From Mycolicibacterium aubagnense (GTDB taxonomy: Bacteria > Actinomycetota > Actinomycetes > Mycobacteriales > Mycobacteriaceae), in assembly GCF_010730955.1 (NCBI RefSeq), contig NZ_AP022577.1, positions 2,108,001 through 2,172,000 on the forward strand: DNA of 64,000 nucleotides. Reading direction: 5' to 3'. The number at the start of each line of letters is the position of its first letter. Position 1 is the first letter of the stretch. Shown piece by piece: positions 56,793 through 64,000 of this stretch. A program made the position numbers and the translations under genes. Below the pieces are notes generated by a model, which was not told the DNA's origin, ran no database searches, and was given only the letters and a program-made list of their open reading frames with translations.

Positions 56793-57641
56793 ATGAGCCA
56801 GTTGAACCTGGGCCGCTTCGGAGTGTGGACGTTCGGCGCCCCCACGCCCGAGCAAGCCGCCGAGATCGAGACGTTGGGGTACGGCGCGGTGTGGGCCGGC
56901 GGCTCCCCCGCCGGCGATCTCGCGTTCGTCGAGCCGCTCCTGGCCGCGACCGAGAAGCTGCAGGTGGCCACCGGCATCGTCAACGTGTGGACCGCGCCGG
57001 CGGCGCAGGTCGCCGACTCGTACCACCGCATCGAGGCCGCGTATCCGGGCCGGTTCGTGTTGGGCGTCGGCATCGGCCACCCCGAACACACCAAGGAGTA
57101 CCGCAAGCCCTACGACGTCCTCGTCGAGTATCTGGACGAACTGGACGCCGCCGGCGTTCCGGTGGCGCGCCGAGTGGTCGCGGCACTGGGCCCGAAGGTG
57201 TTGCGACTGGCGGCCGATCGCAGCGCCGGCGCGCATCCGTACCTCACCACCCCGGAGCACACGGCCGAGGCGCGCACGCTGATCGGCCCGGACGCGTTCC
57301 TCGCGCCCGAGCACAAGGTCGTGCTGACCGACGGTTCGGCCGAAGCCACCGAGGAAGCCCGGGCCATCGGCCGTCAGACCGTCGACTTCTATCTGAACCT
57401 CAGTAACTACCTGAACAATTGGCGCCGGCTCGGCTTCTCTGAGGACGACATCGCCAAGCCGGGGAGCAACGCCTTGATCGACGCGGTGGTCGCACACGGC
57501 ACGCCCGACGCCATCGCCGCCCGGTTGACCGAGCATCTCGACGCCGGCGCCGATCACGTCACCATCCAGGTGCTGGGCGGCGGGGACAAACTGGTGCCGA
57601 CGCTGACAGCGCTGGCGGGTCCGCTGGGCTTGCGGGGATAG
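56793..57641 (+). CDS. F420-type luciferase-like oxidoreductase 2, tandem paralogue
   Basis: A 282-residue protein strongly similar along its whole length to the preceding gene (LGRFGVWTFGAPTPEQA, ETLGYGAVWAGGSPAGDL, SAGAHPYLTTPEHTAEARTLIG), so a tandem duplication. GGAGGGATCACAC precedes the ATG at 56793, 15 bases after the first copy, and the two are co-transcribed. A four-residue insertion occurs at EATEEARAIG. The pair is followed tail-to-tail by the Trp/His-rich membrane protein gene. Confidence 0.85.
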   Translation: MSQLNLGRFGVWTFGAPTPEQAAEIETLGYGAVWAGGSPAGDLAFVEPLLAATEKLQVATGIVNVWTAPAAQVADSYHRIEAAYPGRFVLGVGIGHPEHTKEYRKPYDVLVEYLDELDAAGVPVARRVVAALGPKVLRLAADRSAGAHPYLTTPEHTAEARTLIGPDAFLAPEHKVVLTDGSAEATEEARAIGRQTVDFYLNLSNYLNNWRRLGFSEDDIAKPGSNALIDAVVAHGTPDAIAARLTEHLDAGADHVTIQVLGGGDKLVPTLTALAGPLGLRG

Positions 57642-57650
57642 CCCCGGCGC

Positions 57651-58208
57651 TCAGCGCGTTTGGTCCTGCTGGTCCTGGTGGCGCCAGTTCCAGTGCGGCC
57701 AGTTCCAGTGCGGCCGGTCCGGATGCTGCGCGGGCTTCGGCGTCTCGGTGACGGTCGGCACGGCAATCGTCTGCGTCGGAGCCACGGGCTTCGGCGCAGT
57801 GACGGCCGGGACCGTGACCTCGCTGACCGCGGCGGGCACCACAACTCGGGTCGCGGGAGTTGCCGGAGCCGGTGCCGGCGGGGCGTATGGGGCTGATTCG
57901 GCGTGATCGGCGACTGCCAGCGGAGTCGACGGCGCATCGTTGCCGCCGAGCACGATCGCACCCAGCGCGGCCGCCACGGTGACTGCACCGAAGAGCGTCG
58001 CGACGATCACCGGCCGGGTGAATCGAGGCTTTCGCGCCGAGACCACGGGCCCCGCCGGGATCGCCGACTGGAAGGCGGGTTCTTCCACGTCGGCTTGTGA
58101 CCAAGCCAGCGCGCTGATCGGCATCGTCGCCGCCCCATGGATGGTGCCGCTGGCCGGGTCGGCAGAGAACTCCAGGTTCGGGAAGGTGGCGGTCATGGTG
58201 GTGGACAT
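57651..58208 (-). CDS. Single-pass membrane protein with Trp/His-rich C-terminus
   Basis: A 185-residue protein (MSTTMTATFPNLEFSADPAS) with GAGGAG before the ATG at 58208. A cytoplasmic N-terminal 70 residues leads to one transmembrane helix (PVIVATLFGAVTVAAALGAIVLGG), then an external Pro/Ala/Val-rich stretch and a tail HPDRPHWNWPHWNWRHQ. No known family recognised. Its promoter motif is shared with the secreted protein gene at 59972, and both flank the sigma factor gene, so it is likely part of that regulon. The tail could bind metal, peptidoglycan or a partner. Confidence 0.7.
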   Translation of the reverse strand: MSTTMTATFPNLEFSADPASGTIHGAATMPISALAWSQADVEEPAFQSAIPAGPVVSARKPRFTRPVIVATLFGAVTVAAALGAIVLGGNDAPSTPLAVADHAESAPYAPPAPAPATPATRVVVPAAVSEVTVPAVTAPKPVAPTQTIAVPTVTETPKPAQHPDRPHWNWPHWNWRHQDQQDQTR

Positions 58209-58254
58209 GGCGTGCTCCTCTGTCGTCCTTGCGGCCCGGCGGGCTGCTCTCATA

Positions 58255-58286
58255 GGTAGGAGCAGCCGGGCACCCGCATCGGGACA
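58255..58286 (-). promoter_or_regulatory. Shared ECF-type promoter motif, copy A
   Basis: On the minus strand TGTCC (58282-58286) and CTACC (58255-58259) are 22 bp apart, inside GCTCCTACCTATGA. The same two elements at the same spacing occur upstream of the 59972 gene. They suggest recognition by the sigma factor encoded between them. Confidence 0.55.
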
Positions 58287-58328
58287 ACTTTTCGGCGAAC
58301 TCTTTCTTCGGGATTCGCGACCAGCCGG

Positions 58329-59777
58329 TCAGTAGATGACCGGCGGCTGCGTCGTCGTCACCGGGGCCGGTTCGACCGGACCCCCGTTGACCGGTGGGCG
58401 CGGCCGCGGTGGCCTGGGCGGCAGAGGCCGCGGCGGGGGTGGCGGCGGCGGCGGTTCACTGACGACCGGCGGCGCCTCGCTGGGCGGCGGTTCTTCGGTG
58501 ATGACGGGCGGCCGATGATGGCGCGGTGGTGGCAGCGGCAGCGGCGACGGCTCAGGAGCTATCACCGGCGGGGCCGGCGGCGGGGGCACCGGCGATTGCT
58601 GCGGCGGTGGCACCGGCTGGGGCGGACGGACCTCCGTCGGCTCCGCGGGGGCTGTCACGACCGCGGTCGGAGCCGACGGCTGCGGAGCCGGAATGGACGG
58701 CGTGTTCTCGGGTGTGTGACTGGGCGAGGGCGTGATGGTGTTGGTCACTCCCTGCGGGCTGACGGGAGTATTCGTTTCGTACCGCCAGGCGATGGTCAGT
58801 GCCAGCACGATCAGCGGAATGCCGATCAGCAGTGACATCGTCAGCATCACGCGGCCGGGGGGCTGGGCGGCGGGCGGTTCCTCATCTCCGCCGTCGGCCG
58901 CCGCGAACTGCTCGGTCGGCGTATCCGGCACCGAGTCTCGCGCCTGCGTAGGTGCGCTGTTCAGATCGGTGGTCGCGGACGTCAGCTGAATATGCCCCAA
59001 CGTGCGGTCACGGAGCCAGGTCGGCGCGGGGATGAACAGCGGCGTGCCGCCGAGCAGCGCGACGGGGTTCACCAGCCGGCGACGGTCCTGCTCACAGACG
59101 GCGCAGCCCTCGATATGCCGGGCGATGCGCTTGCGCATCAGGATGGTGAAGGTGCCGTCCCAGCCCGCGAGGATGGCGCCCAGCTCGGGGCAATTGTTGC
59201 CCGCCTGGCCACGGCGGGCGACGAGCAGCGCGCCCAGCGAGCGTTCCATGGTGTCGCGAAGGCGCTGCATGATCTTGTTGGCGCTGGCAGTGCTGACGCC
59301 GAGCGCCTCGGCGAGTTCAGGACCCTCGAGTCCGTGGCGGTAACCCAGCTCCAGCACCGAGCGGTCGCGGTCGGACAACCCACCGGCCGCCTCGGCGACC
59401 AGTTTTGCCAGTTCATTGCGGGCGGCCAGCGTGTCCGGTCCGGCGTCGCCGGATGCTTCCTCCGGCAGGTCTTCGGACGGTTCTTCCCGGCGACGCTGCC
59501 GGATACGACGCAGTGCTTCGTTGCGGGCGATGGCGTACAGCCAGGGCCGCAGCTTGTCGGGTTCCCGCAACTTGTTCAAAGCTGTTGCCGCGGTACAGAA
59601 CACGTCCTGGACGCAGTCCGCCGCGGCGTCGCGGTCCCGGACCATGCCGACGCAGTAGTCATGCAGCCGGTCGGCGTAGCGGTCGTAGATGCCGGCGAAC
59701 GCGGCACGGTCGCCTGAGAGCGCGGCGCCGACCAAGTCGGCGTCGCTGACGATGTCCCAATCTGGCACTGCGGTCAT
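58329..59777 (-). CDS. ECF sigma factor fused to zinc-finger, transmembrane and proline-rich tail
   Basis: A 482-residue fusion. Sigma region 2 (residues 20-95: FAGIYDRYADRLHDYCVGMV, CVQDVFCTAATAL, RPWLYAIARNEALRR) and region 4 (residues 130-185: LSDRDRSVLELGYRHGLEGPELAEALGVSTASANKIM) are followed by an anti-sigma-type HxxxCxxC (HIEGCAVC, residues 221-228), a transmembrane helix (residues 311-331) and about 150 external residues that are mostly Pro, ending TTTQPPVIY. So sigma and its anti-sigma-like anchor are one chain. ATG 59777 is preferred; 59792 is possible. Release by proteolysis would be needed for activity. Confidence 0.85.
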   Translation of the reverse strand: MTAVPDWDIVSDADLVGAALSGDRAAFAGIYDRYADRLHDYCVGMVRDRDAAADCVQDVFCTAATALNKLREPDKLRPWLYAIARNEALRRIRQRRREEPSEDLPEEASGDAGPDTLAARNELAKLVAEAAGGLSDRDRSVLELGYRHGLEGPELAEALGVSTASANKIMQRLRDTMERSLGALLVARRGQAGNNCPELGAILAGWDGTFTILMRKRIARHIEGCAVCEQDRRRLVNPVALLGGTPLFIPAPTWLRDRTLGHIQLTSATTDLNSAPTQARDSVPDTPTEQFAAADGGDEEPPAAQPPGRVMLTMSLLIGIPLIVLALTIAWRYETNTPVSPQGVTNTITPSPSHTPENTPSIPAPQPSAPTAVVTAPAEPTEVRPPQPVPPPQQSPVPPPPAPPVIAPEPSPLPLPPPRHHRPPVITEEPPPSEAPPVVSEPPPPPPPPRPLPPRPPRPRPPVNGGPVEPAPVTTTQPPVIY

Positions 59778-59971
59778 GAGACGGACTCCCATACCGATCG
59801 ATCGCCGGTATGCACTGATGCTAGTCCGGCGAAGGCGAGCTGATTTGCCGATTCGATGTGCACCGGCGTCTGAGTTCAATGATGAAAACGAGAGCAGCCC
59901 GGGCCCGGTTCAATGCCGGGCCCGGCTACCTCGCGCCGGACTGCCGCCGACGTCGGCGCAGTCACGGTCGG

Positions 59972-60232
59972 TCAGTGGTGATCGTGCTCGTGCCAGTGGT
60001 GATCCCAGTCGGGGAAGTAGAAGTGGCAGTGATCCCAGTCCCACCACGCCCACGAGCAGTAGTCGTAGTCGTACCAGAAGTGTTGCGGTGCGGGGGCGGG
60101 CAACGGCTGGGCCTGTGCGGGACCCGCCGTCATGCCCAACGCGGCGAGGGCCATGCTGCCGGACAACAATGCTGCCGCGGCGGCCCGCTTGGCGAGTGAC
60201 TGCCGCTTGGCCGGGGTGTTGTTGATGCTCAT
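59972..60232 (-). CDS. Small secreted Trp/Asp/His-rich protein
   Basis: An 86-residue protein with a clear signal peptide (KRQSLAKRAAAAALLSGSMALAAL ... ending AGPAQA). The mature 45 residues are highly unusual: PQHFWYDYDYCSWAWWDWD, then HCHFYFPDWDHHWHEHDHH, with two cysteines and clustered aromatic, acidic and His residues. No family recognised. The His/Asp-rich end could bind metal ions. It has the same promoter motif as the 57651 gene, whose product also ends in Trp/His repeats. GGAGC precedes the ATG at 60232. Confidence 0.7.
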   Translation of the reverse strand: MSINNTPAKRQSLAKRAAAAALLSGSMALAALGMTAGPAQAQPLPAPAPQHFWYDYDYCSWAWWDWDHCHFYFPDWDHHWHEHDHH

Positions 60233-60282
60233 TTCGTGCTCCTTGTTCAGGTGGTGCAGGTGCCCGAGTGGGCTCTGTCATA

Positions 60283-60314
60283 GGTAGGAGCGCGCCCCCC
60301 GACAAGTTCGGACA
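60283..60314 (-). promoter_or_regulatory. Shared ECF-type promoter motif, copy B
   Basis: On the minus strand TGTCC (60310-60314) and CTACC (60283-60287) are 22 bp apart, within the same TCATAGGTAGGAGC block (plus strand 60278-60291) found at 58250-58263. It drives the secreted-protein gene. The rest of 60233-60520 holds only the mmsA promoter region, where TAGGAT near 60454 is a possible -10. Confidence 0.55.
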
Positions 60315-60520
60315 CTTTTTCAAAAGAATTTTTCGATGAGTTCCACCGGCCGGCCGCACGCAGTGTGGGTGCGAATCGGGACTGACTACCGCGTTGCGTA
60401 CCAGCGGAATTCGAGCCGGGCCGCCAGCCCCTTGCCAAGCCCCGACCGAATTACTAGGATATGCAAGTATCTCGGCCGTGAGTCGAGAACCCGAACTCTG
60501 CTCACCTTTGGACGGACGTC

Positions 60521-62041
<1,521 letters not shown>

Positions 62042-62051
62042 GGCCCCGGCG

Positions 62052-63218
62052 TTGAGCATCGATCCTTTCGGACTGGACGACGACGAACGCGTGATCGCCG
62101 AGACGGCGGCCGCGTTCGCCGAAAAACGGCTGGCACCAAACGCTTTGGTGTGGGACGCCGACGATCACTTCCCCACCGACGTGCTACGGGAAGCGGCCGA
62201 GCTGGGCATGGCGGCCATCTACTGCAGCGACGACGTGGGCGGCAGTGGGCTGCGCCGGTTGGACGGCGTGCGGATTTTCGAGCAGCTCGCCGCCGCCGAC
62301 CCGACCATCGCGGCGTTCCTGTCGATCCACAACATGTGCGCCTGGATGGTGGACAGCTTCGGCACGCCGGAACAGCGCAAGACGTGGCTGCCGAAGCTGG
62401 CGTCGATGGAGGCCATCGCCAGCTACTGCCTCACCGAGCCGGGCGCCGGCAGCGACGCAGCGGCCTTGCGCACCAAGGCTGTTCGTGATGGCGACTACTA
62501 CGTGCTGGACGGCGTCAAGCAGTTCATCTCGGGTGCGGGCGTCTCCGACGTCTACGTGGTGATGGCCCGGACCGGAGCCGACGGCCCCCGCGGCATCTCG
62601 GCCTTCATCGTCGAAAAGGACACGCCCGGACTGAGTTTCGGCACCAACGAGGAGAAGATGGGCTGGCACGCCCAGCCCACCGCCCAGGTGATCCTGGAAG
62701 GCGTGCGGGTGCCCGCCGACGCCATGCTCGGCGGCTCGGACGGCGAGGGCACCGGTTTCTCCATCGCGATGAACGGACTCAACGGCGGCCGCATCAACAT
62801 CGCCGCCTGCTCGCTGGGTGGCGCCCAGGCCGCCTACGACAAGGCCGTCGGCTACCTGGCCTCTCGGGAGGCCTTCGGCTCGGCGCTGATCGACGAACCC
62901 ACCATCCGGTTCACCCTCGCCGAGATGGCCACCGCCCTCGAAACCTCGCGGAACATGTTGTGGCGGGCGGCAACTGCCCTCGACACCAACAATCCACGCA
63001 AGGTCGAACTGTGCGCCATGGCCAAGCTGCACGTCACCGAGGCCTGCTACACGGTGGCCGACCAGGCGTTGCAGTTGCACGGCGGCTACGGCTACCTGCG
63101 CGAGTACGGGTTGGAAAAGATCGTCCGCGATCTGCGGGTGCACCGCATCCTGGAGGGGACGAACGAGATCATGCGTGTGGTCATCGGGCGAGCTGCCGCG
63201 ACCGCCGCACGCAATTGA
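62052..63218 (+). CDS. fadE9: Acyl-CoA dehydrogenase, isobutyryl-CoA type
   Basis: A 388-residue acyl-CoA dehydrogenase with CLTEPGAGSDAAALRTKA, YVLDGVKQFISGAGVSDVYVVMART, QLHGGYGYLREYGLEKIVRDLRVHRILEGTNEIMRVVIGR; the catalytic Glu is in LEGTNE. It probably oxidises isobutyryl-CoA to methacrylyl-CoA in valine catabolism. The start is TTG at 62052 (SIDPFGLDDDERVIAE), ten bases after mmsA; the next good start is GTG 62091. A palindrome separates it from mmsB. Confidence 0.9.
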   Translation: MSIDPFGLDDDERVIAETAAAFAEKRLAPNALVWDADDHFPTDVLREAAELGMAAIYCSDDVGGSGLRRLDGVRIFEQLAAADPTIAAFLSIHNMCAWMVDSFGTPEQRKTWLPKLASMEAIASYCLTEPGAGSDAAALRTKAVRDGDYYVLDGVKQFISGAGVSDVYVVMARTGADGPRGISAFIVEKDTPGLSFGTNEEKMGWHAQPTAQVILEGVRVPADAMLGGSDGEGTGFSIAMNGLNGGRINIAACSLGGAQAAYDKAVGYLASREAFGSALIDEPTIRFTLAEMATALETSRNMLWRAATALDTNNPRKVELCAMAKLHVTEACYTVADQALQLHGGYGYLREYGLEKIVRDLRVHRILEGTNEIMRVVIGRAAATAARN

Positions 63219-63271
63219 GCGATTTGTGCACGAAAATCCGCGATGAGCGCGGGAAATCGTGCACAAATCGC
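63219..63271. repeat. Palindrome related to the one at 41551
   Basis: Arms 63219-63233 and 63257-63271 (GCGATTTGTGCACGA) match perfectly, with a partly paired centre. The core GATTTGTGCACGA is identical to that at the glpK stop. It begins one base after the fadE9 stop and 24 bases before mmsB, so it could weaken transcription or stabilise the upstream mRNA. Confidence 0.6.
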
Positions 63272-63294
63272 GGAGAACTAGGGAGGACGAACTG

Positions 63295-64000
63295 ATGGCG
63301 ACGATTGCATTCCTGGGCCTGGGCCACATGGGCGGCCCCATGGCCGCGAACCTGATCGCGGCGGGGCACACCGTGCACGGCTTCGACCCGGTGCCGGCCG
63401 CGACACAGGCGGCGCAGGACCACGGTGCGACGACCTTCGACAGCGGCCCCGAGGCAGTGGCCGGCGCCGACGTCGTCATCACCATGCTGCCCAACGGTGA
63501 CCTGGTGAAGAGCTGCTACGCCGACGTCATGCCCGCCGCGGCCCCGGGAGCGCTGTTCATCGACTCCTCCACCATCTCGGTCGACGACGCCCGCGAGGTG
63601 CACCGCCTGGCCGGTGAGCGCGGCTTCGCTCAGCTGGACGCCCCGGTGTCCGGCGGCGTGAAAGGCGCGACGGCCGGCACGCTGGCATTCATGGTCGGTG
63701 GCGAGCCCGAGGCCTTCGAGCGCGGGCGGGCGGTGCTCGAGCCGATGGCCGGCAAGATCATCCACTGCGGCGACTCAGGCGCCGGCCAGGCCGCCAAGGT
63801 CTGCAACAACATGGTGCTGGCCGTCCAGCAGATCGCGATCGGTGAAGCATTCGTGCTCGCCGAGCACCTCGGCCTCGACAAGCAATCACTGTTCGACGTG
63901 ATCACCGGGGCGACCGGCAACTGCTGGGCCGTGCAGGTGAACTGTCCGGTGCCCGGGCCGGTGCCCGCCTCCCCCGCGAACAACGATTTCCAGCCGGGTT
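63295..64000 (+). CDS. mmsB: 3-hydroxyisobutyrate dehydrogenase (partial, runs off the end)
   Basis: The first 235 codons are present. MATIAFLGLGHMGGPMAANL gives the NAD-binding GxGxxG-type loop; FIDSSTISVDDAREVH and DAPVSGGVKGATAGTL are the beta-hydroxyacid dehydrogenase substrate signatures; the catalytic Lys is in GQAAKVCNNM. It oxidises 3-hydroxyisobutyrate to methylmalonate semialdehyde, the MmsA substrate. GGGAGG lies before the ATG at 63295. The reading frame is open to base 64000. Confidence 0.93.
   Translation, partial: MATIAFLGLGHMGGPMAANLIAAGHTVHGFDPVPAATQAAQDHGATTFDSGPEAVAGADVVITMLPNGDLVKSCYADVMPAAAPGALFIDSSTISVDDAREVHRLAGERGFAQLDAPVSGGVKGATAGTLAFMVGGEPEAFERGRAVLEPMAGKIIHCGDSGAGQAAKVCNNMVLAVQQIAIGEAFVLAEHLGLDKQSLFDVITGATGNCWAVQVNCPVPGPVPASPANNDFQPG

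Noticed and set aside
59778..59971. Third copy of the shared ECF promoter motif upstream of the sigma factor gene
   Set aside because: The gap was read on the minus strand and neither TGTCC nor the TCATAGGTAGGAGC block is present at suitable spacing.

Overview
The window is high-GC actinobacterial chromosome, best read as a rapidly growing Mycobacterium (Mycolicibacterium type). The diagnostic parts are a complete ESX-4 gene set (esxU, esxT, eccC4, eccD4, mycP4, eccB4) between rplM and a cutinase cluster, a mycothiol-dependent MscR dehydrogenase, F420-type luciferase-like enzymes, and the mmsA-fadE9-mmsB valine module. All naming is by reading the translations; no search was run.

Layout. (1) 1-6.5 kb: one-carbon amine catabolism. 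It holds the end of soxA, soxG, a metallo-beta-lactamase-fold hydrolase, mscR, a DgcA-like flavin oxidoreductase and sdaA. This fits dimethylglycine to sarcosine to glycine with formaldehyde disposal by mycothiol, and serine to pyruvate. (2) 6.5-8.9 kb: glmM, rpsI, rplM. (3) 9.1-15.9 kb: a short ethanolamine operon (eutB, eutC, permease, acetaldehyde dehydrogenase, GAF regulator) without microcompartment shell genes. (4) 16.1-25.4 kb: ESX-4, with two near-identical SigM-like promoters.

(5) 25.37-41.21 kb: a 15.8 kb mobile element inserted inside eccB4, splitting it into a 94-codon 5' part and a 357-codon 3' part. The ends are 12 bp inverted repeats, and six unmatched bases lie at one junction. 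Cargo comprises tyrosine recombinases, an HTH protein, a large zinc-ribbon protein ending in a recombinase-like domain without catalytic residues, an XRE-ImmA regulator, a MerR/desulforedoxin-like/MFS metal unit, TnpB/TnpC-like genes, a CmtR-like sensor with a CDF exporter, and a SHOCT/cupredoxin/Met-rich/DUF302 group. About eleven single-base indels, nearly all in homopolymer runs, break genes here and nowhere else in the window.

(6) 41.2-47.8 kb: glpK, a CGNR regulator diverging from an EamA transporter, and four tandem cutinase-like genes. (7) 47.8-52.4 kb: truA, rplQ, rpoA, rpsD, rpsK, rpsM, rpmJ, infA. (8) 52.7-57.6 kb: a response regulator fused to a thioredoxin-reductase-like flavoprotein, its cNMP-domain histidine kinase, and two tandem LLM oxidoreductases. 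(9) 57.6-60.3 kb: an ECF sigma factor fused to a zinc-finger, transmembrane and proline-rich tail, flanked by two genes for Trp/His-rich envelope or secreted proteins that share one promoter motif; this looks like a small self-contained regulon. (10) 60.5-64.0 kb: mmsA, fadE9 and the start of mmsB, running off the end.
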